DNA of 34,369 bases from Hofstenia miamia (GCA_900660155.1 CABFPE010000252.1:116977-151345), one strand, 5' to 3'; shown: positions 10,370 to 21,887, numbered from the stretch's first letter. A program made the numbers and translations. Notes: a model not told the origin generated them from the sequence alone.

Positions 10370-11180
10370 AATTGTCCTTAATTGAGTCCATCAAATTCTT
10401 CTGCATTGTCAGAGTGATTTTTTCTTTGGACTTCAGCAAATACTGCTTAAGTTTTTGCATATTTTTCTAGATTCTTCTTTTCTACATCGCACTTTATGAT
10501 CCCCCAGACACTTCCTACGGGTGAAAGAGCGACTGAGTTAGCAGGCCAATGCAAAATTTCCAGTTTTTCCCTGAAAATTTTTGGGTATATCTTGATAACA
10601 CCGGTCTACATGGGATAAAATCTGCTAAAATATCAGTATCCTTTGAAATGTCTACAGTAATTCATTCCACAATTTTCAGATAAAAACCTTTGATAGCTCA
10701 AAGCACTCCAAACCATGCATTTTGGTACAATTTTGGAGATGGTTTGAGGCGTCTTTACTATCGTAGACCAATAAGAAATGTTGTTTCTATGCAGCAGGAA
10801 TATGAACTCATCGGTTATGAAAACATTTCTGAAAAATTAATCCAGCGACCATGTTTCACAGAAGCTAAACTGGTCTTCTTTCTGTTTTTGTGTCAATAGT
10901 GGTACTTTTTAGCACGTTTTTTTTACAGATCCCTGCCTTTGAAAGTGCTCGGTACATTGTCGATATTGAGACAACTTTGGCCATTGATTTCAATGGATTT
11001 CATAAAGCAATTTTGAAAAAACTTTTCTGTTCATTTCCAGCCAAATTCAGGGGTCACCAATTTCCTTTCTTCCTTTTTAGCATGTTCGTTTTAGTCAATT
11101 TTTTGAAGTTTCTGTAGATGATTTTTGGTTCATACCCGATATCTTGAATAAAGTTATGCTGATTGTGGTTCCAAAAAAGT
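10370..11180 (-). pseudogene. decayed Tc1-like (IS630 superfamily) transposase
   Basis: Read on the minus strand in changing frames. It shows a helix-turn-helix remnant with KRKKG, then TMYRALSKAGICKK (the S-T-V-x-R-x-L-x-K-AG motif), then FITDEFIFLLHRN (first catalytic Asp region), then KCMVWSALSYQ (the MVWG-type motif), then LHWPANSVALSPVGSVWGII. In the last motif the usual WPAQSPDLNPIENVWG has lost its Asp/Asn and the catalytic third acid. At least four stops or frameshifts are visible. A Tc1 transposase cuts and pastes the element at TA sites; this copy cannot. Terminal repeats were not located. Different family from the mariner at 26.5 kb. Confidence 0.7.
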
Positions 11181-11657
11181 AAAGATATTGCAGAATGTTT
11201 CTTACATCTTGATGAGTTGTTTATTGAAAATTTATAAAGTACCGAGCTCTATCTGGTGTGTTTACGAAAACTGTTGTTGATCACATGTTGTTATCAAAAA
11301 ATGAGTTCGTCCAGAGCCACTCACCTTAATGAGGTGAAGTGGCTTGTGTACTGACATTGAAGGGTTTATATATTGAATTTTTTTTCAATTTTTTTACCGG
11401 AGTTATATGTTTGGTTTTAGCAAAAAATTTTAATATATGTTTATTTGCTAACTTACTTATTTATTATCCAATGCTAAGTGAGGTTAAATGCAAAAACATA
11501 ATGATTGATAATGCTACTCTTAAATTTATGTATTTTAATAATCATACAAAAATTAACCAAACTAACTAAACCATTCACAATATAAATTCACATAAAAATG
11601 AGAAGCTGATTAAAGTTATGCAAAGAATTGATATACATGTATATAGAAAATATCAAA

Positions 11658-11692
11658 ATATATATACATATATATATATATGTGTGTGTGTG
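11658..11692. repeat. (TA)n/(TG)n microsatellite
   Basis: An ATATATAC...TATATGTGTGTGTGTG tract next to the left arm of the foldback element. Confidence 0.9.
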
Positions 11693-11718
11693 AATGCGTG
11701 TTTATATATTTATGTCTA

Positions 11719-12284
11719 TACATATATACATATGTAGCTAAGCTGGTTTAATCTATACCATTCCTAATTCAATTTCATAAAAATGATGCTTAATTCCTCA
11801 TTCGCGAAATACAATTTCTCATTAAGGAAATTCAATTTTTTCATTTGCGAAAATCTATTTCACACATATTTTAAGAAGATCCTTAATGCTTCTGAATCTC
11901 TCTGTATTCACCAAACTTAACACTGTCAAATAGACAATAACGCACATATGTCATTACTTTAAAGATGGCATGTCGAATTGTGGTGTTATACTTAGGAAAG
12001 CGCTCCAATAATCAATTTAGTGCAATTAAAGAACTATAAATTATTTAATTATTTATTCATCTAATCTAGTTATAGCGCATTGAAATTTAATCACTGAATA
12101 TTTACAAATATATATAATAATTTACAAATATTATAAATGTTTAGGGCGCAGTTTTCATAAACTAATATTTTAGAGTTGTTTGTTTTTATCTTATATATTT
12201 GAGAAATTGGATTTCGCGAATGAGAAATTAAATTTCACGAATTAGAAACGGTATAATTTAAGCCAATTTATGTATATATGTATA
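11719..12284. mobile_element. MITE-like element with long inverted arms
   Basis: The left arm (about 11719-11850) and the right arm (about 12205-12284) are inverted copies. Both, read inward, give CATATATACATA, then TGG(T/C)TTAA, then TATACC, then CTAATTC, then CTCATTCGCGAAAT followed by CAATTTCTCA. The roughly 350 bases between have no coding potential. Long imperfect arms, no protein and a length of about 0.55 kb fit a non-autonomous DNA transposon. No clear target-site duplication can be picked out because both flanks are TA-rich. Arms also carry an internally repeated TTCGCGAA unit. Confidence 0.7.
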
Positions 12285-13388
12285 TATGCATAAGCATGCA
12301 ATATAAACATATATATACATATATATATATATATACCATGAGTCCCTAAGTACTTAAAAAATACAAAATTGCTCAATATTTATTTAAAAAAGTTGAACAT
12401 AATCATTAATAATATACAACAAATACAAAATTATTTTTAATTCCTTTAAACTATGCGACTGTCCTATAAATCTGACGTTAAGGGTTGTGGCAGTTTATGA
12501 CATTTTTAAAAACAATTGCTTTTTCTTGCAGTTTAACCTTGGCAATATCTTTGCTTACTCTTTTATTGCCATATCAAACTGATGCAGGAGCCCAGAAATT
12601 TTGCAACTTGTGAAAATGTATTGTTTTCGTTTTAAGCTCCTTACATAAAAAAGAAACGAAACTGCTTTAAAGTGAATGTTGGTTCAAATCTCCAAACAAT
12701 TTCTTACACAAAATGAAGACGGTACTATAAGCGAAATATCAAATATATTAGTAACAAAATCTTTTCCCAATTTTCAGATGATACGTTTTATTACAATTCT
12801 ATAAGCTAGAACGAAATAATCCATTTAATTGACCCCGCCCATTGCTTTTTCATATAAAAGAGAAACACTAGACATAGTGATGTCCTTCCTTGAATAGCTA
12901 CCATCAAGTTTCATTCAGCATTTAGTTGCATTTTATTAGCAAAGCCATAAACGTAATTACAGTGTGTAATTCTTAGCGTCATGTATAGGACAGCACAATA
13001 AGCAAAAAAATTTTTACCCCAGTCTTAAAGTCATAAGATGATTGAAGGATATCATCAAAGCGTAGATTCCTATGTATGTAATTAATAACGGGTTAAATTA
13101 TCTGCATTTACCAACTGCGTAGAAACAAACTGTTTACATCATAATGCGAAAATTTGGGTTTCTGTTTAACGCAACGTTACAGGATGCTTGTAAATTTGCA
13201 GTAAATTAAACCTTGAAAATAAATTTCATTCTAATGGAATCTTCTGAATTCTTTCGATTAAAATAAGATATTAACATTAAGCATAATTTCCTTGTTGAAA
13301 GAATTCACTAAACGTCATATGTGTTGTGTCTTATAAATAGGACGCTAGAGACTGATGGGTTGACTAAAATGATTTCTATAAGCTCTGA
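12285..13388. other. intron sequence, nothing recognised
   Basis: Part of the long intron 7, starting with a short TA tract (about 12309-12336). No exon or transposon motif was seen. Confidence 0.5.
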
Positions 13389-13606
13389 TTAAAATATATT
13401 TAATCTTTTAAATGTATTCATTTGCTTATTTAGAATGATGGAACGTGTTAATTTCTTTAAATATAATGCTTTTCCTATTTTGGTGTTCTTAGTTATAATG
13501 ATTCCAAATTTTTTATGAAATTCATGATATTTTTGAAATACTTCAGTATTCAAATGACCTCTAATGTGCTCCTTGATGCGCTTCCCGAAATGACGGCTTG
13601 TTACAT
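13389..13606 (-). pseudogene. Penelope-like retroelement relic, GIY-YIG endonuclease end
   Basis: The minus-strand frame just after a TA tract reads NVTSRHFGKRIKEHIRGH, then a middle stretch, then KIGKALYLKKLTRSIILNKQ, ending in TAA at 13389. The TSRHFGKRIKEH part is the R-x-x-x-R-(I/V)-x-x-H core of GIY-YIG nucleases. The A-L-x-x-K-K-L-x-x-x-x-x-x-N-x-Q tail is the usual end of the domain in Penelope-like elements. Those elements use the nuclease to nick target DNA for reverse transcription. The GIY...YIG strand itself and the reverse transcriptase are missing, replaced by the TA repeat and an ambiguous base. A truncated copy. Confidence 0.55.

Positions 13607-13607
<1 letters not shown>

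Positions 13608-13643
<36 letters not shown>
13608..13643. repeat. (TA)n microsatellite with adjacent ambiguous base
   Basis: A TA tract between the Penelope-type and LINE-type relics. An undetermined base (n) follows at 13646, the only one in the window, suggesting a difficult or stitched assembly point. Confidence 0.95.
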
Positions 13644-13653
13644 TANCAATGAT

Positions 13654-13785
13654 AGAAACAACAATTTGCATAGTAGTATTAATCGTCCAGATTCATTTTC
13701 ATTTAAAGCTTCTAGATTATGGAATGACTTAAATCTCGAAATAAAACAGGAACAAAATTATAAACATTTTAGAAGAAAAATTTAA
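13654..13785 (+). pseudogene. LINE reverse-transcriptase C-terminal tail, truncated
   Basis: Plus-strand codons from 13654 read RNNNLHSSINRPDSFSFKAS, then RLWNDLNLEIKQEQNYKHF, then RRKI and TAA at 13783-13785. F-x-x-x-x-SRLWN-x-L-x-x-x-I-x-x-x-x-x-x-x-x-F-(K/R)-(K/R)-K is the well-known end of many non-LTR (CR1/RTE/jockey-type) polymerase proteins. Everything upstream is lost at the TA tract, as expected for a 5'-truncated LINE copy. The AT-rich sequence after the stop may be its 3' UTR; no clear tail was identified. Confidence 0.65.
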
Positions 13786-14784
13786 AAAAATTTTATTATC
13801 CAAACAATCACTTTTAGGAATATCAAACAAACTAAGCGCATGGACAGATTTCATTTAACATTTTAAATTTACGCCCTTTAAGTAAGTGTGCATATTTTTA
13901 ATTTTGTAAATATACATGTATAGTAGTTTGTAGTATTTGTTTTGTTTGTTTATTATAGCAATAAAATTTGCTTGACTCTTACAACTATTTACTATAATAT
14001 TTAATAAACAATTTCCTAAATATAAGCTATTAATACATGAATTTCCATTTTTATTATATACATTGACTTTTTTCAGCTATATGATAATCATAATTAGCAA
14101 ATTATTTGTGCTAGGAATAATTATTTATCATTTTGATTTCTAAAATTTGGAATAATTTCTGACGTTACGCGTAGGTTACATATGATATATGATGGACACA
14201 TTATTTTGAAAACTATATATTTAATATCTTTAGTAGATCTACTTTAAATGGTTTAAAAATCAAGTTGTTTTTAACTTAATACCTCACTTCAAAATTGGTT
14301 AACCTATAACAACTGAACTAATTTAGCATTTCAAAGTGATTAGTTGGGATTAATTATAATGTATGTAATTGAAACCTAATGGTTATATTTCTCAAAATAA
14401 AATTTTGGTTAAAAACATTTCATACAAATTCTTACGAACCATATTTGCAGGTTTGCCGTTGGTTGTTGTATACACAACCCAACTTGTCGTGTGGGATATA
14501 AAATTCCAGCAACACAAAATTTTTTATTTTTGCTTTGATAGTAGAAATCTTCATCCCATTATTTTCAAATTTATTAACAAATAATAATCGAATTTTGTTT
14601 ATTTATGCATGTAATTAAGAAAATAAAACACATTGCACTGTGTCCTCCTTCCATACGCAATTTTCGTCAGTCCACATGAAAAAGAATCACGTTTTGACTG
14701 TGGCTTTGATGCTCGGGCTGAAAAGGTAACAATTTATAGCACAGAGATTATCAAAATTTAGATTTATAAAATTGTATTTTGCCT
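13786..14784. other. intron sequence, nothing recognised
   Basis: AT-rich, possibly including the 3' UTR of the LINE relic. A frame at 14369-14584 has no family resemblance. Confidence 0.45.
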
Positions 14785-15240
14785 TAAAACACCTGACGTC
14801 CATTTAAGAGAAAAAACCATTTTGCCGCATTTATAACAATTTCTCTAAGTCTATTAAGAAATTTGTACATTGTGAGGCATGGGAACACCTTTAAATTCAA
14901 TGCTGAAAATGTCTATTAAAGCGTATTGCTGGGCCAAAGCAGTTGAAAAGATTAACAATTTTTCTTTGAAAAATTCGAATTTTGAAAGGCCTTAAATTCT
15001 CTCCATACCAAATATTCATGTATTTATAAGGATTTGAATCTATGGAGGCAAAAAAGTATTCTGACTGTTGGTTGAAATACCGCAAAACCATTGAGTCGTG
15101 CCGTGTGCAAAGTGAGGTCGGGGGCCGAAGGCATGCCTAAATGAAACAGAACCATTAGGCGGATTAAGAACAAATATGAAAGAGAAGAATTTCCTCTATC
15201 ATGTGGTGCTTCTTTCAGATTGAGCATAGTGTAAATATTT
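14785..15240. repeat. diverged dispersed repeat, copy A
   Basis: Alignable by eye over about 450 bases with 31910-32365. Shared blocks in order include CTATTAAGAAATTT / CTTATTAGGAAATTT, TTAAAGCGTATTGCTG / CTAAAGCGTGTTGCTG, ATTTTTCTTT, TTCTCCATA, TTCATGT and CCGC(A/G)AAA. Its last third also matches 24100-24265 (GCATGCCT... to GTGGTGCTTC). No terminal repeats or coding domain were recognised, so the family is unnamed. Confidence 0.6.
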
Positions 15241-15353
15241 TTTGAGCCATAAACATTTAAATTTATTTTCTAGATCACGAAAAATTTTTCAAAATCCCTG
15301 AGCAATTTAATGTTAATTTAGTTTTTCTAATTTCTATTGAAGCTATTTGAAGA

Positions 15354-15379
15354 ATATATATATATATATATATATATAT
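15354..15379. repeat. (TA)n microsatellite
   Basis: Thirteen TA units. Confidence 0.97.
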
Positions 15380-15581
15380 TCTTTTTTTTGGGTGAAAAAA
15401 TAAACATAGATATTACAGTAGCATTTTAATATGAAATATTTTTCACATCCGGTAAAATATAACATTTAGGCAAGACAAAGCAAATTACATAGTCGGTTTC
15501 AATCTTGGCATATGAAATAAATGAATACAATTAAAAACGTCAATGCTTTGCTCACTCATCTTTCATTACCGTAGTTGTAAA

Positions 15582-15628
15582 ATAATAATAATAATTATTA
15601 TTATTATATATATATGTATATATATATT
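15582..15628. repeat. perfect ATA palindrome plus TA tract
   Basis: ATAATAATAATAA is followed directly by its reverse complement (15582-15594 and 15595-15607), giving a 26-base perfect palindrome. A self-complementary TATATATATATG...ATATATA tract continues to about 15628. It lies about 470 bases left of duplication copy 2 and could form a hairpin or cruciform. Confidence 0.85.
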
Positions 15629-16094
15629 GGACGCAATTAAAGTTTTTCAAATTTTTCCAGGAATGATAATGCAAGGATAACTGAAAATAAAACATCTGCG
15701 GTAATGATCGGGTCTGTGATATTCTGGACTGTTGTCATGCGTCTGTGATGTGTGTTGTCATGCGCACTTATTCGTTATAGATGTTATGAAACTATTTAAA
15801 ATGCTTGATTTTCTAAATACTGGCTAATTCGCACATAGAAAACATTGTTCCAGTACTTTACTTTATTTAATATTTGCTAAATTCCATTCTCGTCAATAAA
15901 TAATAACCTGATATAATTACATGCATATATTATTTTAAATAAATATACTGCTCTTGTAATTCCTAAATTCGGATTCTTTTTTTAGTAATTTCTATAAATA
16001 TATATTTAAAATAGTTGCCGTAAATAGGTATGAAACTCAGACCCGCATAATTATTCAGAATTTTTGTGTTTGAAATCCATTGTGATACTATAAA

Positions 16095-19000
16095 CTTCTA
16101 TCAACAATAAGTTTCCATGCCCAAATATTGGCAATAATTTTTTTAACTATGATTATATGTGCATATTGTATTATTTATTACTATGCTAATCTAATATTCC
16201 TGATATACATATTTTAACTTAACTACTAATTCGATATTTAGACAAAAACTATAGATTAAAGTGCTAAAATTTTCTTTGCAGATCTGTATCAAGCAGTAAG
16301 TGAAATTATATTTACCCTCAGTACATTCTGTGGAATTGTCAAAGCTACAAATGGAATGGCTAGCTCATGACTGTGCGCCCTGAAGAAATGGGGAAATTAA
16401 ACTCTGGTACATATTTACATCAATCCTTAGCTAAGATTTTCTTAGCAATCGATGCATGCCGTGCCAATACATTTTTATGCAAACAATATAGAATCATATT
16501 CGACAAAATGGTTGAAACAAATGTGATTTTGAAAATATAATATTTTTGTGAATTTATAAAGAGCATTGAAACTATAAAATTTTTTTGTTAATAATGTCAA
16601 GTTGTGCAACTCTAAAATTTGGGACTGGAATTCCTCATCACTTAGTAATGATAATATTCGGGGAATTTTAAAATTTTTATACATTTTTATACATTATGAA
16701 ATTTTAAATGCAGCTTTTGAAAAATATTATATTTTTATATGTATGCAAATCAGACATGTCAGAGATAGAAGTAGGCAGATTTTTGTGACGTGCCCTGCCC
16801 TTTTCCACGTTTTGACATCTACCTCATATTGCTCCACTCAAAAAATTATCGCTCAAAAAACTACTTGCGATATCTTATTTTTTATAGCACTGCCTCTACT
16901 ATTACTACCAATAGGAATATACATGATAATTGATTTTTCAAAATTTCTAAGTCACCCAAGTTTTTATCAAGTAGTGAACTGTGATGTGAGAAAACTACTT
17001 TTACAATCTCTAAAATTTGCAGTTCTTTGGTTGTTTTTCTCAACTCAAAAGGGTTTTAACCCTCTTTTGCCCCATGGGTACTAACTTTAGAAAATCTTTT
17101 TCCCATACCCGCCTCACTTCCATCTCTGATGCAAATACCAGCCTTCTTTATATAAAATATGTATTCCAAATATTGTTTACAAACAAATTACCGTAAATAT
17201 ATAAATTCATTTCACATGCATCCATAAATAAACGAGAATGATATTTTAGCTTATATTTTCATACATCGAGACTTAAATACTTTCAAAGTTTGGTGAAATG
17301 CGTCACTATGTTAATCAGAAATGCATTAGCGCTCCAATAATTTCGGTAAATGAAAATCAATAAAATGAAAATTTGTGCTATAATTTGAGCTTTATAATTT
17401 TGGAGACATATTTATTTTGTAAAAAAAATTCATTTTTTCTGTTACAGTGTTATAGAATAAAGAACTAAAACGTTTCTAAAAACTTTCAAAATATAATACA
17501 GCAATTGTTTTCAAATGTGATAAGTTCTGCTGCAAACAATACACTTTTGACAATTTTATTAATTTGTTGGCCAGTTAAAACAGGAAAATATTCTTTATTG
17601 AATTTATTCCAAATGACCCTGAGGGCAAATTTGTTTATATTTGTTATTGAGCAGCATCATTAGGTAAACATTTAGTGCATTCCTCAAAAATTCCAAATTT
17701 TAGATGCAAAACAAGAAGAATATATTTTTCTTTTATAGTTTATAGCTGATTGTCAAAGCTATGAATGCCTTTAGTATAGGATGTTCGTGGCAGTCGATAT
17801 AAATTTGACTCTTCTTCAAAATAGTGTGCATGAAATATACAAAATTGACATGGTTACCTTAACTAATAATTCCGACTCTTTTTCAACCCGTTAATATTTG
17901 AAAAGCATTAATGTCTGTACATACTTCCCATTCATCTTCAGAATAAATGAATAATATGAGAATATTTGCTATGTATTTGTCAGCCTTAAGCCAAATAATT
18001 TTTGTAATTGTGACCCAAGTAGTGAATATTTGCTGCACTCTTTCTTGACGACATATGTATTAGAAATAATTTAGACTGTGTCTACAACTTCTTTGTGCCA
18101 TTTTATACTGAAATGTATATGGTATGGAATAACATATTCAAAAACATATGTTACAAACATTTCGAATGTTATTTATCATTATTGAAAGCATTAGTTATAG
18201 CTAAAATATGCTTAATGAATTGAATCAAGGATTAATGAGTGATGCATAAGATTATAGAAATGCCAAAGTACTCTATATTTGAAAAATTGATATTACCTGT
18301 TAAGCAACGCAATATCATATTAAAATACATCAATTTTTGATATTGCTCAACTTTGATATTGAATATGTGTATTTATTTTTGAAGACAGACACAGGCACGT
18401 ACACTGCATTTACCAGGTTTGTCCGCAGTGCATATTTTTCAATCCCATCCTTTAGGTTCCACTTATAACATTAACATGGCATACAGCCCAAGTGAAATTC
18501 TTAAATTTAAGAAAGCTTAGGTTTAGTCTTTACTAAATAGGACTACATGTACGATGATACATGTAAAACTACAAAATTTATTGAATTTATTATTTTTTCA
18601 GCATAAATTTTTTGTAAAATATCAAGTATTGATAACCATTAGAAGTAAAATTGTGTGCAGCTCCATTCCATCCTGTGGAATATTTCCCATGGGATTCTCA
18701 TGGGAATACCATTCCTGTAGACAATACTAACATTGATATTTGCTTAGATTAGTCTTGACACCTTAAACAGTAAGATTTAACTAGTTTTGATGCTAAAATA
18801 GCATAATTAAATTACATATTTTCTAAGAAAAATGACCTAAATAACTTGGCTAATGCATAGTGTCAATATAACATATATACTTGAAATCGTAACGTTTTTG
18901 GAAAGCAGAAGAGGGTTTAATTGATACCAACAGCTAAGGAATAGTTTTATTAGAAGTTGGAAAATTTTAATCCAACATGTATTTAGCAAAGTTTTCACTT

Positions 19001-19421
19001 TTTCAACAAAACTGCCATGACTAAAGACGACAAATTATTTATTGAGACTACCGCTAAGGTGAGTAGAGACTGCATACCCAAACCTGAATCTCATATCTGT
19101 TATGTAGAAGCAGTGTTTGTGAGCTTATGAACTCAAAAAAGCTTGCAGAACACTAGAAATTGAATGTTTATTGATACAGTTACACAATGGTATTTGGCCT
19201 TGCGAGTCTGGATATTCTTGCTTCAGGTCAAGTTGAAACGAGTCGAATTGAGTAACTCTTTTAAAATTCGAGTCTATATATTCATATTTCGAATAAATAT
19301 CATAAATTTAAGCTCACCATTAAATAAGCAACTACTTTTGGGATTGGAGAAAAATTAGTAATAATAGTATATTGACATATCACTACTAAGCATTTAATGC
19401 TAATGAAATAAAATTTGGGAA
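16095..19421. repeat. 3.3 kb segmental duplication, copy 2 (inside TRPA1 intron 7)
   Basis: Second copy of 1-3328, offset 16094 and then 16093 after a single-base deletion. It sits inside the long intron between exons 7 and 8 of the TRPA1-like gene. Homology stops abruptly after TTTGGGAA: copy 1 continues into a mariner end, copy 2 into unrelated sequence and then a TA tract. The left edge at 16095 follows ordinary AT-rich sequence, with no target-site duplication, terminal repeat or poly(A) visible, so a transposon is not indicated. It may be a recent genomic duplication or an assembly artefact. Confidence 0.95.
18987..19058 (+). other. possible plus-strand exon, Rab-like FIETTAK motif (copy 2)
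   Basis: Identical repeat of the 2894-2965 candidate within the second duplication copy, with acceptor, reading frame and GTGAGT donor all unchanged. It lies antisense inside the TRPA1-like intron. Confidence 0.2.
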
Positions 19422-19468
19422 ATGTAGGTCTCTCAACTATACCTTTAATGAAACTGAAATTTTTATCA

Positions 19469-19535
<67 letters not shown>

Positions 19536-20091
19536 CCGTATACTTGCATAAGTTAGATATACAATGAAAATATAATTTGCCGGCAGGTATTAGCTGTTGC
19601 CAACCAACTAGCGCGATGGTCTTAAAAATTTCGGCTGGTTCCCAATTGTTTCTTCTACTATGCACGGATGGTATCAGCTATGCTCAGTAGCTCTTTAAAT
19701 GTGTAAATTACTTCTGTGACAAGCATTACTAATTTTTCAAGTAAGGGACTCTATTCGTTTGTCATCTTTCATGTACATCCAGAAAAGAGCGGGAACCTAC
19801 TCAATTCAAGAACTCTCACATCGTTACAACTTAAAAAAGAAGAGTTTACTAACTTAATAGGTTTTCCTTTTATTGTATCTTTCTCAACAAGTGATTGATT
19901 TAACTACATTAATTTTTCTGTTAATATTTTATAGATATTGCTTTTGAAGCTTAACATCAAAAGTCTGTGTGAGACATTTTACTTCTTATGTGAAAGAACA
20001 ACTGTAGTATAAATGTCAAAGTTCCAATCAATTGAATTCGATAAAAAGTGCACAATCAGCTAAAATTATTTCGAGTGTAATTTTTACTTAC
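19422..20091. other. sequence after duplication copy 2
   Basis: After the homology break come unique bases, a long TA tract (19473-19528), then a GC-richer stretch at about 19570-19690 containing GGTATTAGCTGTTGCC and the similar GGTATCAGCTATGCTC. Its composition stands out from the intron, but no domain or known repeat is recognised. Confidence 0.4.
19473..19528. repeat. (TA)n microsatellite, the longest here
   Basis: About 28 TA units, 50 bases beyond the edge of duplication copy 2; copy 1 is also followed by a TA tract. Confidence 0.97.
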
Positions 20092-20140
20092 CATTTCAAT
20101 GAGACAGCGAATAGCAGGAACATGGTCGTATACCGCAGCA
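20092..20140 (-). CDS. TRPA1: TRPA1-like exon 7 (small ankyrin exon)
   Basis: Only 49 nt, between acceptor TATTTAG and donor ATG|GTAAGT. It reads AAVYDHVPAIRCLIEM, joining as LPIHHAAVYDHVPAIRC across the exon 6 junction. The H-x-AA-x-x-D-H pattern is conserved in TRPA1. The intron that follows is about 9.9 kb and holds the second copy of the 3.3 kb duplication and several dead transposons. Confidence 0.87.
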
Positions 20141-20986
20141 CTAAATAACAGCGTGAATTTTGTTATGTAAGAGAATACTTCTGTATATATTTATGGCTTC
20201 GAAATTGAAAATAACCAATTTCCATAGTAAATTGTAAACCTGATAATTCTTAGTTGGTGACAAAATAATCCTCATTGAAATTTTAACGAAAACAATTCCG
20301 GATGATTGAATTCCGTGTAAATTATGTTTGATAACCATAAAATAATATCAATATTGAAGATGCCTACACTTTGTAAGGATAACAGAGTGCAACAATTTTG
20401 GTGAATGAATTCAAAGACATTAAATTCACTTCAGCTCAGCTTTGATGATGCATTTGCAAGTAATTTCTGAAATTTTGGAAGGCCCTTCACCTTGACAAGA
20501 CAATAGACAACATTAGCATTGTGACTCTAAGACCGTAACTTTTGTAAATTTTGAAGATTTTTTCATAATTTTGTATATTCCTAATTAAAATGACCTGCAT
20601 TCCAGCAGAAGTGAAAAACATACTAAGAGCCTTATTTATCTGCTCTTTGTAATTATTTATAACGAGAACTTAATCATTTGAAAATTGTTCAAATTGTCAT
20701 AAGATCATTGTAATCTGTGTTTGATGCATGATTTTCTTCAGCTTTAGGAATATATTGTATAGATACAATAACCTCATTCTTCATGAAAAACAAAATTGTT
20801 CTTGGCAAATTACATGTTGGAATGATTAACACCAGTGGATGTTGCAATTTAGGACTGTGTGAAAGAAAGATATTTGATGTTTAGCTTGGAGAAATATCAA
20901 TATTGATTAAAACATTATTTTACAGTATTCTTAAACACAAACAATAAATGAACCTTATTCGTAAATTTAATCACTATTGTACTTAC
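20141..20986. other. TRPA1-like intron 6
   Basis: Spacer of about 850 bases between exons 6 and 7. Nothing recognised. Confidence 0.6.
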
Positions 20987-21183
20987 TGATGAATTGGAAG
21001 CATTCCGTTTGCATCTTCCATATTGATAGCATTGTCCCAAAGTTCACGTGGGCTGTTGCAATACAGTATATTGAGCATACAGGGGTATCCAAGGGAAGCA
21101 GCCAAATGCAGAGGCGTCAAGTTATCTTGCGCTTCAATCTGTCGATCTATTCTTGATCCTAACTCCAAACAAAGCTTCACTGA
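20987..21183 (-). CDS. TRPA1: TRPA1-like exon 6 (ankyrin)
   Basis: Acceptor TTTTTTTAG, donor CATCA|GTAAGT, 197 nt, phase 0 in and two bases over. It reads SVKLCLELGSRIDRQ, then LTPLHLAASLGYPCMLNIL, then NMEDANGMLPIH. The M-x-K-x-C-L-x-x-G-x-x-ID stretch at its start is a good TRPA1 match. The split His codon is completed by the first base of exon 7. Confidence 0.88.
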
Positions 21184-21786
21184 CTAAAAAAACGCTTTGA
21201 CCCATTCATCCAATTCAATTTTATATGTAAATCTTTAAAATATATTTTATGGAGTACTGTTATGTCCATGATACTCAAGTCTTTTTATCATAACAAAGCA
21301 CTTTTCTTACAGACATCCTAACTAGGTAGTATTTAACCACCACCTGTTCAAGCCCAAGGCAACCTGAATTTTTAGTATCGAATTTTGATATTTATGTAAT
21401 GATATTTCTTCAGATGAATTATTTAACACATATAAATTAATTCTTGTTATATACAGAATATGAATTAGGAGATCATTGAATTAAATTGATGAATTCACCG
21501 TTAATTTAGAATTGAATGAGGTATTGTAATTGGAATTATTTTTTCATTTATTAGATAATTAGTAAATTATCTAGATCAATGAGCAGAAATGGTTAATTTA
21601 TTCCATTGATTTAATTCAGTCTTTAGCTATTGAAACATTGAATTACACCGAACAATGATATCTGCATGCTATTTACCCTAATTTACTAAAAATTAATCAA
21701 GCAAAAACGTCCCAAAATAAAGTGATCATTTATAAAAATATTTTGTAAATCAATGTCTTCCTGATTTAAAATGAGGAGATACTTAC
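21184..21786. other. TRPA1-like intron 5
   Basis: About 600 AT-rich bases between exons 5 and 6, rich in AATTNA-type words. No other feature. Confidence 0.6.
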
Positions 21787-21887
21787 AGCGTTGTCGCCTG
21801 ATGTAACAGCTACATGTAGAGGACTCTTGAGATCTCTGTTGGAATAGTTCATTAATCCTTCGGCAGTGTATCCGTGTAGTTGACCAA
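21787..21887 (-). CDS. TRPA1: TRPA1-like exon 5 (ankyrin)
   Basis: Acceptor AATTTAG, donor GCT|GTAAGT, 101 nt. It enters by completing a Val codon and leaves in phase 0. It reads VGQLHGYTAEGLMNYSNRD then LKSPLHVAVTSGDNA. The insert between repeats (LHGYTAEGLMNYSN) resembles the loop that TRPA1 carries at the same place, between the fourth and fifth repeats, which supports TRPA1 over other ankyrin families. Confidence 0.85.

Noticed and set aside
12660..12690. GGTTCAAATCTCC, resembling a tRNA B box
   Set aside because: No A box or acceptor stem at the right distance.
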